From NCBI GenBank assembly GCA_017935675.1, contig JAGBHE010000056.1:1-43820 (forward strand): a stretch of 43,820 nt of DNA. The letters are read 5' to 3'. The position numbers and the translations under genes were made by a program. This DNA is from Clostridia bacterium (GTDB lineage: Bacteria; Bacillota; Clostridia; UBA1381). How positions within the stretch are numbered: the first letter of the stretch is position 1; each line of letters starts with the position of its first letter. The notes beneath the pieces are model-generated. The model saw nothing but the letters and a program-made list of their open reading frames with translations. It did no database searches and was not told the origin of the DNA. Shown here one piece after another: positions 1-8,890 of this stretch.

Positions 1-1
1 G

Positions 2-538
2 GACAGAAGGTATCTTAACGGACGCACATACAAGGATTATACAACATATATAGATGATAACCCCGATGTATTTGTAACTCAAATGGATACTGTGTATAAT
101 GATGGCACCAATGGACCATTCATTCAAACCTTCAAGTTTGTAAATACCAGTGTGCTTATCGGTATTTATCATGAACGCAAAACAGCAGAGGATGGAACTC
201 GACGCACTCGTGTCTTTTATTGTGATCCTATGCAGTCCGGGCAAAAAGGGACTCTTGAAAATAATCATATTACTTTAAGATACATCTTGCCCAAAGGAAC
301 AGATCTTAAAGCCTTATTTATTGAAAAACAGAACAAAGTAAAACAAAAAAGCAACAGGCAGCTATTAAATAATCCAATAAATTACATATCTCAAGTGGAA
401 GTTAGTCTTACACCTCGAAAAAATCAACCTAATTTCCGCTTATTTTGCGTGGATAAAATATATAAGGTAAATGTAATAGCGTGCCTGTTACAGAATAATT
501 ATAACACTAAAATCTACTTATTGCAACCACTATTGTGA
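2..538 (+). pseudogene. Remnant of a DDE (rve-type) transposase, 5' end outside the window
   Basis: The frame is open from base 2 to a TGA at 536-538. The visible protein begins within a transposase catalytic domain: MDTVYND followed by NGPFIQTFKF carries what looks like the first catalytic Asp, and FYCDPMQSGQKGTLE lies near the third acidic residue. From memory of this family, about 40-50 residues, including the segment with the second Asp, normally separate KTAE from DGTRRTR. Here they are joined directly, so an in-frame deletion has probably removed part of the active site. The last 60 residues match only loosely. An internal ATG at 83 is not a convincing start. It may be IS30-like, but the family is uncertain. 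It is judged inactive. Confidence 0.7.
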
Positions 539-539
539 A

Positions 540-601
540 AAATTCACTCCCTGTAAGACTAATTTCTACTCATTCAAAACAGGTCTTCGGGAGTGGAATT
601 T
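540..601. repeat. Long imperfect hairpin behind the transposase remnant
   Basis: AAATTCACTCCC at 540-551 pairs with GGGAGTGGAATTT at 589-601 with one bulged base, and AAGAC at 556-560 pairs with GTCTT at 583-587. The structure starts two bases after the transposase stop. It may be the element's terminator or part of its terminal inverted repeat. The far end of the element is outside the window, so these cannot be told apart. Confidence 0.5.
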
Positions 602-628
602 AACTTTTCACTTCAGCAAAAAATATTA

Positions 629-716
629 AAAGTAAATTTGCAAAGTAAATGCAACACTGCCATCAAAATTTATTGCATTTACTTTGAAGCGGACTTTAAA
701 ATAAACTATTTACTTT
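629..716. repeat. Nested AAAGTAAAT palindromic cluster
   Basis: AAAGTAAAT occurs at 629-637 and again inside CAAAGTAAATGCAA at 641-654. The exact reverse complement of the latter is at 673-686, and a further ATTTACTTT is at 708-716. This gives a perfect 14-bp inverted repeat with an 18-nt loop inside an outer 9-bp inverted pair. The rest of 539-763 contains no gene I can support. Confidence 0.6.
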
Positions 717-763
717 ACCGGTAATTATTATATATGAAGGCTTGTGATTTTTCGCCCGGGTGA

Positions 764-1693
764 TTAAATTCCGTACATATACATTGAGAGCAGTACGATT
801 ACCGGGATTGTAATGCCTGAGAGCAGCGTTGACAGGGCGAATACCTCTGAGGCATAAACGGCGTTTTTTCCGTATCTCAGCGCAAAAAGCGTTCCGATTG
901 TAGCGGTAGGGCAGGCGGTGGCTATTATAATTGTTGTGTATACCGTGGAGCTCGGTACCGGGAAAAGCTTAAAAATAAGCATGACAAGCACCGGCAGCGC
1001 CAGAAGCTTAAGAAAGCAGGAGAAAAGCACGGAGGGCTTACGGATTGCTCCAGCCAGATTAGATTCCGCCATTGTAGCTCCCGCTATAAGCATGGCAAGG
1101 GGAGTGTTAAGGGAGGCGATGTAGTTAATCGCCTCGGCAGGAATTTTCGGAATTCTGATTTGAGCTATATAGGTTATTATGCCGATAAATACAGCTATTA
1201 TTGTGGGTGAGCGGAGAGCTTTTACAAGTCCCGACAGGCTCAGCTCATTTTTCATCATCATAACGCCGTGAGACCATACAAGAAGATTAAACAGCGTAAT
1301 ATACGCCGTTACATACAGCACGCCTTCCTCGCCGAAAACGCCGTTAATAAGCGGTATTCCGATAAACGCACAGTTTGAATATGCCACGCTGAACCTGTCA
1401 ATGGTATAATCGGCAAACTTTTTCGAAATAACTGATTTTGAAAAAATTATTCCGGCTGCCATGGAAACCGCTGACAGGACAAATGCCCATATAAGACCTG
1501 TTGTGTATTCCGGCTTATGCTCGGTTTGATATACCATCAGAATCAGCGCGGGGCATACTATGGTAAGAACAAGCTCAGAAAGCTGTTTTCTTCCTTCTGG
1601 CGTTATTTTTTTTATCTTGAAAAGTCCGTAGCCGATGAGCATGAGTAAAAACATTATGCCCACCTGAACAAGTATAGGTGCTGCGTATTCCAT
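764..1693 (-). CDS. AEC-family (auxin efflux carrier-like) permease
   Basis: A 309-residue, very hydrophobic protein with about ten predicted membrane segments in two five-helix halves, the usual AEC size and layout. The N-terminal half has LMLIGYGLFKIKKI and LVLTIVCPALIL, and the C-terminal half has IIIATACPTATIGTLFALRYG, typical of the family. Bacterial members export or exchange organic acids such as malate or malonate, or other small anions. The substrate cannot be read from sequence. It lies 16 bases downstream of typA on the same strand, so it is probably co-transcribed. No clear Rho-independent terminator follows it. Confidence 0.85.
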   Translation of the reverse strand: MEYAAPILVQVGIMFLLMLIGYGLFKIKKITPEGRKQLSELVLTIVCPALILMVYQTEHKPEYTTGLIWAFVLSAVSMAAGIIFSKSVISKKFADYTIDRFSVAYSNCAFIGIPLINGVFGEEGVLYVTAYITLFNLLVWSHGVMMMKNELSLSGLVKALRSPTIIAVFIGIITYIAQIRIPKIPAEAINYIASLNTPLAMLIAGATMAESNLAGAIRKPSVLFSCFLKLLALPVLVMLIFKLFPVPSSTVYTTIIIATACPTATIGTLFALRYGKNAVYASEVFALSTLLSGITIPVIVLLSMYMYGI

Positions 1694-1709
1694 TTAAATC
1701 TCCATTCCG

Positions 1710-3536
1710 TTATTGCTTTTTCGCTTTTGCTTTTGCCCTAAGATCGGTTTTAAGAATTCGTTTTCTCATTCTGAGGCTTTCGGGGGTTACCTCAAGAAGC
1801 TCGTCCTCCGCTATAAATTCCAGACACTGTTCAAGGCTGAAGCTGCGCGGCGGCACGAGACGAAGAGCATCGTCCGAGCCGGAGGCGCGTGTGTTGGTGG
1901 CATGCTTTTTCTTGCAGACGTTTACAGTAACATCCTCAATACGTGAATTTTCGCCTACTATCATACCTTCATATACCTTTACTCCGGGACCGATAAACAA
2001 TGTGCCGCGCTCCTGGGCGTTATAGAGACCGTAGGTTATCGTCTCTCCGTCCTCCCATGCAACAAGTGCGCCTCTTGTTCTGCCCTGAATTTCACCTTTG
2101 AGCGGTTCATAGCCTTCAAGAATACTGTTTACAATACCCGTTCCCTTTGTGGCGGTGAGAAGCTCATTTCTGTATCCGATAAGACCCCGTGACGGAATAA
2201 GAAATTCAAGTCTTGTATAATTCTGCGCAGATGGTGACATGTTTGTCATTTCACCGCGCCTGTTTATTACACTGTCCATAACAACGCCTGTGTATTCGTC
2301 GGGAACATCAACCGTCATGCGTTCAACAGGCTCACATAACACCCCGTCAATTTTCTTATAAATAACAACGGGATTTGAAACCTGAAATTCATATCCCTCA
2401 CGCCGCATATTTTCGATAAGCACCGATAAATGCAGCTCGCCTCTTCCGGAAACAGTGAATGCCTCCGTAGTATCCGTTTCACTGACACGGAGAGCCACGT
2501 TTGAATCAAGCTCTCTGAAAAGCCTCTCTCTCAGATGGCGCGAGGTGACAAATTTTCCTTCTTTTCCGGCAAAGGGGCTGTCATTGACGCTGAAGGTCAT
2601 TGAAAGCACAGGCTCATCTATCTTGACAAAGGGCAGCGGCTCGATTTTTTCGGGAGCGCACAGCGTTTCACCTATGTTTATATCGGAAATTCCGGATATG
2701 GCAACCATATCTCCGGCAAGCACATAATCGCATACACCCTTGTTAAGTCCCTCAAAGGTATAAAGCTTTGTTACCTTCCCATAGTCAACCTTTCCGTCCT
2801 CGCGGCAGATTGCAAGCCTCATTCCTGTTTCAACACGTCCGCGCTGTATTTTCCCGACGGCTATTCTGCCGGTATATTCATCATAATCTATATTTGAGAC
2901 AAGCATCTGAAACGGACCGTCATCATCACAGTCGGGGCAGGGAATGGAATTTACTATAAGCTCAAAAAGCTCGGTGAGATCTCTGTTGGGCTGTTCAGGA
3001 TTGTATTCGGCAGTCGCCCAGCCGTCGCGGCCTGAAGCGTAAATTACAGGTGTGTCCAGCTGCTCTTCGGTAGCGCCGAGGTCTATAAACAGCTCAAGCA
3101 CCTCATCCACAACCTCATACGGTCTGGCGTTTGGCCTGTCCGCTTTGTTCACTACAATTATAGGCTGAAGATTAAGTGCAAGCGCCTTTGAAAGAACAAA
3201 CCGAGTCTGCGGCATGCAGCCTTCAAAAGCGTCCACAAGCAGAAGCACTCCGTCAACCATTTCAAGTCCGCGCTCAACCTCGCCGCCGAAATCGGCATGT
3301 CCCGGTGTGTCTATTATATTTATTTTAACATCCTTATAATATAATGAAGTGTTTTTTGCAAGTATTGTGATTCCTCTCTCACGCTCCAGGTCGTTTGAGT
3401 CCATAACGCGCTCGTCAACCTGCTCATTTTCACGGAAGGTTCCGCTCTGGGCAAGCATAGAATCCACAAGTGTGGTCTTGCCGTGGTCAACGTGAGCAAT
3501 TATCGCAATATTCCTTATATTTTCTCTTTTCGTCAT
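1710..3536 (-). CDS. typA: Ribosome-associated GTPase TypA/BipA
   Basis: A 608-residue translational GTPase of full family length. G1 is AHVDHGKTT (residues 14-22), the switch I region has RGITI (54-58), G3 is DTPGH (76-80), and G4 is NKAD near residue 130. An EF-G-like beta-barrel and domains III and V follow, then the TypA-specific C-terminal domain (for example [13 protein letters not shown] and the basic end). TypA binds the 70S ribosome near the A site and is needed for growth in cold or stress and for 50S assembly. The start is an ATG with AGGAG upstream. A promoter on the same strand is annotated separately. The AEC permease follows closely. Confidence 0.95.
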   Translation of the reverse strand: MTKRENIRNIAIIAHVDHGKTTLVDSMLAQSGTFRENEQVDERVMDSNDLERERGITILAKNTSLYYKDVKINIIDTPGHADFGGEVERGLEMVDGVLLLVDAFEGCMPQTRFVLSKALALNLQPIIVVNKADRPNARPYEVVDEVLELFIDLGATEEQLDTPVIYASGRDGWATAEYNPEQPNRDLTELFELIVNSIPCPDCDDDGPFQMLVSNIDYDEYTGRIAVGKIQRGRVETGMRLAICREDGKVDYGKVTKLYTFEGLNKGVCDYVLAGDMVAISGISDINIGETLCAPEKIEPLPFVKIDEPVLSMTFSVNDSPFAGKEGKFVTSRHLRERLFRELDSNVALRVSETDTTEAFTVSGRGELHLSVLIENMRREGYEFQVSNPVVIYKKIDGVLCEPVERMTVDVPDEYTGVVMDSVINRRGEMTNMSPSAQNYTRLEFLIPSRGLIGYRNELLTATKGTGIVNSILEGYEPLKGEIQGRTRGALVAWEDGETITYGLYNAQERGTLFIGPGVKVYEGMIVGENSRIEDVTVNVCKKKHATNTRASGSDDALRLVPPRSFSLEQCLEFIAEDELLEVTPESLRMRKRILKTDLRAKAKAKKQ

Positions 3537-3587
3537 AAAGTAAGCTCCTAATCCGTTTTAATTACTGCAAAAACGCAATACTTATAT

Positions 3588-3616
3588 ATTATATAATTTT
3601 GCGGCAAAATTTACAA
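3588..3616 (-). promoter_or_regulatory. typA promoter with a palindrome in the spacer
   Basis: Read on the minus strand, TTGTAA (3611-3616) and TATAAT (3588-3593) are 17 bases apart, about 50 bases before the typA start. The spacer holds a perfect 15-base palindrome, ATTTTGC-N-GCAAAAT, at 3596-3610. That is where a repressor would block RNA polymerase. The promoter match is good. The regulator is unknown. Confidence 0.6.
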
Positions 3617-3694
3617 TAGTATTTTTTTAAAATATGTACTTTTGCACGTTTTTTTTTCTGTATGTTTTCTTCAAATATACATTTTGACAACATA

Positions 3695-3738
3695 AAAGAA
3701 GCAAAGCGGTATGATATGCAAAACCGCCCTGCTTCTTT
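3695..3738 (-). terminator. Probable terminator of the sugar-catabolic operon
   Basis: AAAGAAGCAAAGCGGT (3695-3710) pairs with ACCGCCCTGCTTCTTT (3723-3738) with two mismatches and a 12-base loop. It lies 8 bases after the stop of the minus-strand dehydrogenase ending at 3747. On the minus strand the stem ends in CTTCTTTT, a modest T tract. The rest of 3617-3694 is AT-rich without an ORF. Confidence 0.6.
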
Positions 3739-3746
3739 GATGTTCG

Positions 3747-4805
3747 TCATATCTGCGTCTGAACTGCTATGCCTTTTTCATCAGACTCAAATGCTGCTTC
3801 CATAACCTTCATAACACGCATTGCTTGTTCCGGTTTGATTGTAAGCTCTGCCTTTCCTTCAACTGCGTCAATGAACTGGTCATAAACTACCGTAAGGTCG
3901 TCAATAACGTCAAGAGGCTCGGAAATAGTGATTGTTTCAGTGGAATTTTCGTTCCTCGGCGCCATTGTTTTTGTCGGCCCTGCCTTTGTGTAAACGATTT
4001 CCTCGGCCCAGACGTCCTCTTTGTCCGTACATCTGACAATTCTGCCGTCACAGTTCCAGTCATCAATCTGAAGTGTTCCTGTTTTTCCGAGAACATACCA
4101 CCGCGGATGGGTAATATAATTGTTTGTCGAAACCTCAATATGAGCTGTAAGACCGCTTTCAAAGGTCATTGTAAGCCTGAAATTATCATCAACCTCAGGA
4201 TATTGTATTTTATACATTTTACAAAATACATTTGTTACCTTTTCGTCAATCATATACATCAGCTGATCGATAAGATGAACTCCCCAGTCAAGCATCATTC
4301 CGCCGCCGAGCTCCTTTATTGTACGCCAGCCGGTAGGCATTCCGCGCGAGCCCTCAACGCGTGATTCTATTACATACGGCTCGCCGATAAGCCCCTCTTC
4401 AACCTTGCGTTTCATAAGAACAAAGTCCCTGTTGGTACGCCTGTTCTGGTCGATTGTAAAAACCTTTCCGTATTTTTCAGAGGCATCCATAATCTTTTGG
4501 AGCTCTTCCGAGGTGACAGTCACGGGCTTCTCGCAGATAACATTCTTTCCCGCAGCCATTGCTTCAATCGCCAGCGGCATATGAACCTCATTTGTTGCGG
4601 CGATAAGGACAAGATCAATTTCGGGATCGGATAAAAGCTCTTCCTTTGAAGAATATGCCGTTAATCCCTGCTTTTCCGCAACCTTAAGCCGTTCCGGGTT
4701 TACATCAAAAACGCCCTTTATATATGCTCTGTCATAATTTTTTAAAATGTCATGATGATGCCCGGCCATGCCGCCGTAGCCTATTATACCTATTACGTGC
4801 TTCAT
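3747..4805 (-). CDS. Gfo/Idh/MocA family NAD(P)-dependent oxidoreductase (distal gene)
   Basis: A 352-residue protein with an N-terminal Rossmann fold (GIIGYGGMAG, residues 6-15), the family EKP motif at 92-94 and the substrate-site signature D173-x3-H177-x2-D180 (LDWGVHLID). The lysine of EKP and the aspartate/histidine are the usual catalytic residues for oxidising a sugar or inositol hydroxyl to a ketone. It is the last gene of a minus-strand operon, 28 bases after the isomerase gene, and is followed by a terminator-like hairpin. A GAAAGGCGG box precedes the ATG. The substrate is unknown. Its pairing with a second Gfo/Idh/MocA enzyme suggests opposite steps on a keto-sugar. Confidence 0.88.
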   Translation of the reverse strand: MKHVIGIIGYGGMAGHHHDILKNYDRAYIKGVFDVNPERLKVAEKQGLTAYSSKEELLSDPEIDLVLIAATNEVHMPLAIEAMAAGKNVICEKPVTVTSEELQKIMDASEKYGKVFTIDQNRRTNRDFVLMKRKVEEGLIGEPYVIESRVEGSRGMPTGWRTIKELGGGMMLDWGVHLIDQLMYMIDEKVTNVFCKMYKIQYPEVDDNFRLTMTFESGLTAHIEVSTNNYITHPRWYVLGKTGTLQIDDWNCDGRIVRCTDKEDVWAEEIVYTKAGPTKTMAPRNENSTETITISEPLDVIDDLTVVYDQFIDAVEGKAELTIKPEQAMRVMKVMEAAFESDEKGIAVQTQI

Positions 4806-4833
4806 AATTATTGTTTCCGCCTTTCAAACGGCA

Positions 4834-5799
4834 TTATGCCCACCACATCTCGCCTGCATTCTCATATATAAGTACATTTTTAAGGAAGGAAATAGCCTTT
4901 TCAAGCCCCTCCTTCGGTGACATGAGAGCGTCCTCGTGCTCGATACTGATTGCTCCGTCATAACCTACTGCTTTAAGCGTGCTGATTATATCATTCCATA
5001 CGTGAGCGTCATGACCGTATCCGACAGTTCTGAACAGCCAGGACCTGCCGAGAATATCTCCGTAGCTTCCCGTATCAAGAACGCCGTTTACTGCTGTATT
5101 TGCCGAATCTATTCTTGTGTCCTTTGCATGGAAGTGATAAATTGCTCCTTTAAGGCTCTTAATAGCCTCTACAGGATCCATGCCCTGCCAGAAAAGATGG
5201 CTTGGGTCAACATTTGCACCGATTATATCTCCGACAGCCTCACGAAGACGCAGAAGCGTTCTCGGATTATAAACGCAGAAGCCCGGATGCATTTCAAAGG
5301 CAATTTTCTTTATTCCGATTTCTTTTGCAAGAGCAGCGGTCTTTTTCCAATATGGAATAAGAACCTCATTCCACTGCCACTCAAGGGTTTCAAGATATTC
5401 GGGAGGCCATGCACATGTTACCCAGTTAGGATTTTTTGACTGCTCACAATCGCCCGGGCAGCCTGAGAATCCGATTATTGTGTCAACACCGAGCTTGGCC
5501 GCAACCTTCATGGCGGCAACAAACTCATCATGATATCTCTGTGCTTCCGACTTATTCGGGTGAACGGGATTTCCATGGCAGGCAATGGCCGAAAGCTTCA
5601 TATTATATTTTTCAAGACTTGCCTTAAGAGCGTCAATTTTTTCCGGGTGGTCAAGATAATCCTGAGCGTCCATATGGGCTTTCCCGGGATATCCGCCTGC
5701 GCCCAGCTCAAGACTGTCAACGCCGAGACCGGATAAATATTTCAGTACTTCGTCAAGGCTCATTCCTGCAAGAACAGGTGACATTACACTTAAATTCAT
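4834..5799 (-). CDS. Sugar phosphate isomerase/epimerase-type TIM-barrel protein
   Basis: A 321-residue xylose-isomerase-like TIM barrel (AP endonuclease 2 superfamily). The probable metal ligands are E169 (IAFEMHPG), D198 (VDPSHLFWQ), H224 (YHFHAKD) and E287 (SIEHED), the usual Glu-Asp-His-Glu set for a divalent metal. Family members isomerise, epimerise or dehydrate keto-sugars and inositol derivatives. The gene sits between ThuA and a Gfo/Idh/MocA dehydrogenase, a common catabolic pairing. The start ATG follows GTGAGGA. A 72-base gap without notable features separates it from thuA. The exact reaction is not predictable. Confidence 0.87.
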   Translation of the reverse strand: MNLSVMSPVLAGMSLDEVLKYLSGLGVDSLELGAGGYPGKAHMDAQDYLDHPEKIDALKASLEKYNMKLSAIACHGNPVHPNKSEAQRYHDEFVAAMKVAAKLGVDTIIGFSGCPGDCEQSKNPNWVTCAWPPEYLETLEWQWNEVLIPYWKKTAALAKEIGIKKIAFEMHPGFCVYNPRTLLRLREAVGDIIGANVDPSHLFWQGMDPVEAIKSLKGAIYHFHAKDTRIDSANTAVNGVLDTGSYGDILGRSWLFRTVGYGHDAHVWNDIISTLKAVGYDGAISIEHEDALMSPKEGLEKAISFLKNVLIYENAGEMWWA

Positions 5800-5871
5800 T
5801 TAAAATTCCTCACTTTCTTTAACCGCATCGGTATTTCCTCTTCCGGATAATATCTGACAAAATTAATTCAG

Positions 5872-6585
5872 TTATTTCTCCGGCTTTTCTGCTGCGTGAA
5901 CACAGGCAAGGCTGTCCAGCTTCCTTGTAGGTGCTGCCCATTTAACAGCATTTTTTAGTATTTTCTGTACATTTTCATTATAATATATGGGGTATTCCTC
6001 ATGTCCGGGCTGGAAGTAGAAGATTCTTCCGCAGCCTCTTGTAAAGGTACAGCCGGAGCGGAAAACCTCGCCGCCGGCAAACCAGCCCATGAATATTATG
6101 TCATCCGGGTTAGGAATACCAAATGGCTCTCCGTACATTTCCTCCTGAGGGAGCTCAAAGCTTTCGGGAATACCTGCTGCAATCGGATGCCCGGGATTTA
6201 CGCACCATACTCTTTCCCTGTCATTGTCACGCCAGCGAAGATTGCAGGCTGTGCCGAGCATGCTTTTGAAAATCTTTGATTCATGTCCCGAATGGAGGAC
6301 AATAAGGCCCATTCCCTTAAGCACGGCATCGTGAACCTTTGTTACTATTTCATCAGGCACTTCGTTATGCGCCATATGTCCCCACCAGAAAAGTACATCG
6401 GTATTGTTAATGACTTCATCCGTAAGCCCGCAGCTTTCCATATCAAGGGTGGCGTATGTAATATTGATATCATCACTGTCAAGAAAGCTTCCTATCGCCT
6501 TGTGAATGCCCTCAGGATAAACCTTGCGTACATTTTTGGAATTGCGCTCATGCTTAAATTCATTCCATATTGTTACATTAATCAT
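5872..6585 (-). CDS. ThuA-domain protein (class I glutamine amidotransferase-like fold)
   Basis: A 237-residue ThuA-like protein. Supporting motifs are VTIWNEFKHER at the N terminus, DVLFWWGHMAHNEV, a GLIVLHSGHES stretch where the amidotransferase fold has its nucleophile elbow, and GRIFYFQPGHEEYP near the end. ThuA proteins occur in trehalose and other disaccharide utilisation operons with Gfo/Idh/MocA enzymes. ThuA of rhizobia is linked to 3-keto-trehalose metabolism, but the chemistry is poorly known. The start overlaps the 3' end of the upstream dehydrogenase gene by 8 bases and has AAGGAGA, so translation is probably coupled. Confidence 0.85.
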   Translation of the reverse strand: MINVTIWNEFKHERNSKNVRKVYPEGIHKAIGSFLDSDDINITYATLDMESCGLTDEVINNTDVLFWWGHMAHNEVPDEIVTKVHDAVLKGMGLIVLHSGHESKIFKSMLGTACNLRWRDNDRERVWCVNPGHPIAAGIPESFELPQEEMYGEPFGIPNPDDIIFMGWFAGGEVFRSGCTFTRGCGRIFYFQPGHEEYPIYYNENVQKILKNAVKWAAPTRKLDSLACVHAAEKPEK

Positions 6586-7663
6586 CGAAAACTATCTCCT
6601 TGCCTGTTTTTGCGCTTTCATAAATGGCTTCCAGAATACGTGTTACGCAAAGAGCCTGCTCCGGTTTAACACACGGCTCTGTATCATTTATTACGGCATC
6701 TATCCATTGGCGCGCTTCAATCTCTGCAGGGTCCTCGGTCTTCCCATCGAAAAATGCTGCGCCTCCGGCACTGAGCTCAGGCTTGATTGTTGTAAGCTTG
6801 CCGTATTTTGCAAGGTTGATTGTTGCACCGTCATTCATGTCTGCTCCTGCCTTTGTTCCGCAGAGACTGCACTTGGCTTCCTTAACATCAAGGGTGTTAA
6901 GCGCCCAACTGCTTTCAAGAATAATGGTTGCTCCGTTTTCCATCTGAATAAATCCGAAAGCGGAATCCTCAACTGTGTATTCCTTCGGATCCCAGTCGCC
7001 CCATGCGTTTCCTGTTTCCTTCTGGTCGCCCAGCTTCTTATAAACCGAGCCTGTTACGCGCTTTGGTTTATAATTGTCCATGCACCAAAGAGTAAGGTCA
7101 AGAGCATGTGTCCCGATGTCTATAAGGGGACCGCCGCCCTGTTCTTCTTCATCAAGGAAAACGCCCCATGTAGGAACTGCACGTCTTCTTACAGCGTGAC
7201 CCTTTGCAAAATATATTTCGCCGAGCTCATCATTTTCACACGCTCTCTTGATGAACTGAGAGTCGCCTCTGAATCTTGACTGATAACCGATTGTAAGCTT
7301 TTTGCCGGTTTTAATGTGAGCGTCCAGCATAGCCTTTGCATCGGCATAGGTTTTTGCCATCGGCTTTTCACACATAACATGGCAGTCATGCTCCATAGCA
7401 TAAATGCTGACAGGAGCATGCTCGCGGTTCGGTGTGCAGACATGAACAACCTCAGGCTTTTCCTTATCAATCATTTCCTTAAAGTCTTCATAAACCCTTG
7501 CTCCCGGAACACCGAACTCAGCAGCGGCCTTTTCAGCCCGCTCACGGATGATATCACAGAATGCAATCATCTCAACCTCATCAATCTTTTTCAGTGACGG
7601 AAAATGCTTTCCGTTTGCAATTCCTCCGCAGCCGACTATGGCTACTCTGACTTTTCTTCCCAT
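6578..7663 (-). CDS. Gfo/Idh/MocA family NAD(P)-dependent oxidoreductase (first operon gene)
   Basis: A dehydrogenase of about 361 residues with a Rossmann motif (VAIVGCGGIANGKH), the EKP motif near residue 99-101 and DIGTHALD near 182-189. I place the start at the ATG ending at 7663, not the one at 7669, because GGAGG lies 7 bases before the former and only 1 base before the latter. It is the first gene of the minus-strand operon and overlaps thuA. It differs clearly from the distal Gfo/Idh/MocA paralogue, so the two probably act on different substrates or in opposite directions. The divergent AraC gene at 7817 is the likely regulator. Confidence 0.88.
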   Translation of the reverse strand: MGRKVRVAIVGCGGIANGKHFPSLKKIDEVEMIAFCDIIRERAEKAAAEFGVPGARVYEDFKEMIDKEKPEVVHVCTPNREHAPVSIYAMEHDCHVMCEKPMAKTYADAKAMLDAHIKTGKKLTIGYQSRFRGDSQFIKRACENDELGEIYFAKGHAVRRRAVPTWGVFLDEEEQGGGPLIDIGTHALDLTLWCMDNYKPKRVTGSVYKKLGDQKETGNAWGDWDPKEYTVEDSAFGFIQMENGATIILESSWALNTLDVKEAKCSLCGTKAGADMNDGATINLAKYGKLTTIKPELSAGGAAFFDGKTEDPAEIEARQWIDAVINDTEPCVKPEQALCVTRILEAIYESAKTGKEIVFDD

Positions 7664-7765
7664 TTCCATACCTCCGTATAATAATTTTTTAATTTGACAT
7701 TCGTCATGTTATACAAAATATCTTTACTTTTCAAAATAAGTATAGCATTTCAATACAAGATATGA

Positions 7766-7771
7766 TATAAT
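7766..7771 (+). promoter_or_regulatory. Extended -10 element for the AraC gene
   Basis: TATAAT at 7766-7771 is preceded by TGA (TGN extended -10), 45 bases before the AraC start. The -35 region (TAGCAT, 7743-7748, 17-base spacing) is poor. The divergent operon must start in the same 150-base region. Several AT-rich -10-like hexamers prevent a single choice for it. Confidence 0.45.
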
Positions 7772-7816
7772 AAATTTATCTAAAAATATCAATATTTTGT
7801 CATGTGGGAGGTTATT

Positions 7817-8698
7817 ATGAAACCAAATGCAGAACTGCTCCCAAAGGAAATTATAAAAGAACCTGTAACGGTACACAAGCAGAAGGTTTGTAATTTTACG
7901 GGCCCGACGGCAAACCTTCATTCACACAGCTATATAGAAATACTTTACACTCTCGGCGGCAGGTTCAACATATGGCTTGACGGAAAATATTTTGAATTTG
8001 CTAAGGGCGATATGGTAATAATAAACTCGCAGGAGGTTCATTGTATAAATTCTGTTGAGGCTGTCGGGGACGGAGGTTATATTTGTCTGCGCTTTACGCC
8101 GGATATTCTTTACGGCAGCACGCAGAAAATCCTTGAACTGAAATACGTTCTTCCTTTCCTTACAAATCATAATCCGCCGCAGAAGGTATTTACTGCCGCG
8201 GAAATTAAGGATACCGACATTCCGAAGCTTATGCATGAAATCTATGATGAATATGATAAGCAGGAATACGCCTTTGAGCTTGCGATGCGGGCGAATATAT
8301 TCCGCATATTTTTATGGATTTTAAGATACTGGAAAAATGCTGGACTTGATGCGGAGGATAAAATAAATCTTGATCTTGCAAAAAAGCTTCAGCCGGTCAT
8401 CGATTACATTTCCATGCATTACAGCGAGCCGCTGACCGCCGAAGCGATGGCTGAATATGCAAATCTCAGCTACAGCTACTTTTCAAGAAGCTTCAAGCAG
8501 CTTACAGAGCGCGGCTTCAGTGAATATCTTAATTTTATAAGAATAACCGAATCGGAAAAGCTTCTTCTTACAACTGATATGAATATAACCGAAATTGCGC
8601 TGAGCGTAGGCTTTTCCACTTCAAGCTATTACATACAGCAATTTAAGCTTTATAAGAATGTTTCACCGAAGCGGTTCAAGAAAACGTTTTTCAGCTGA
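7817..8698 (+). CDS. AraC-family transcriptional regulator with cupin-like sensor domain
   Basis: About 293 residues. The N-terminal part is an AraC-type cupin (LHSHSYIEILYTLGG, then KGDMVIINSQEVHCI), likely to bind a sugar or derivative. The C-terminal 100 residues carry two helix-turn-helix motifs (LTAEAMAEYANLSYSYFSR and ITEIALSVGFSTSSYYIQQF). The start is placed at 7817 and not 7802 because GGGAGG at 7806-7811 precedes it by 5 bases. It is divergent from the Gfo/Idh-ThuA-isomerase operon and most likely controls that operon and itself. Confidence 0.88.
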   Translation: MKPNAELLPKEIIKEPVTVHKQKVCNFTGPTANLHSHSYIEILYTLGGRFNIWLDGKYFEFAKGDMVIINSQEVHCINSVEAVGDGGYICLRFTPDILYGSTQKILELKYVLPFLTNHNPPQKVFTAAEIKDTDIPKLMHEIYDEYDKQEYAFELAMRANIFRIFLWILRYWKNAGLDAEDKINLDLAKKLQPVIDYISMHYSEPLTAEAMAEYANLSYSYFSRSFKQLTERGFSEYLNFIRITESEKLLLTTDMNITEIALSVGFSTSSYYIQQFKLYKNVSPKRFKKTFFS

Positions 8699-8820
8699 GC
8701 CGTGTATACGAATGTCAAGCCGGTATATTGTTAATGACAGAGGCGGTTATTCTGCTTTCTTATTATCATTTAACATTTTCTGAATAAATAAAAAAATTAC
8801 GAGAAAAATAAAAAAAACTC

Positions 8821-8864
8821 TTGACAAATACCCTTGGGGGGTATATAATACTCCCATGGGGTAT
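8821..8864 (+). promoter_or_regulatory. csoR-copA promoter with two CsoR-type operators
   Basis: TTGACA (8821-8826) and TATAAT (8844-8849) are separated by exactly 17 bases. Two 17-base inverted repeats of the copper-sensing operator type overlap them: ATACCC-N5-GGGTAT at 8828-8844, filling the spacer, and ATACTCCCATGGGGTAT at 8848-8864, from the -10 to the start site. The rest of 8699-8820 is AT-rich with no gene. Confidence 0.85.
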
Positions 8865-8890
8865 TATTTTGATATGAGGAGATTTGAAAA

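Noticed and set aside
6524..7279. A 251-codon plus-strand open frame opposite the Gfo/Idh/MocA dehydrogenase
   Set aside because: It lies fully antisense to conserved genes with motifs, and its protein is compositionally odd. Frame openness comes from codon bias.
7690..8720. TGACGAATGTCA-like dyad near 7694-7709 as a regulatory family with similar bases at 3737 and 8707
   Set aside because: The shared core is only about 9 bases with different flanks, which chance can explain.
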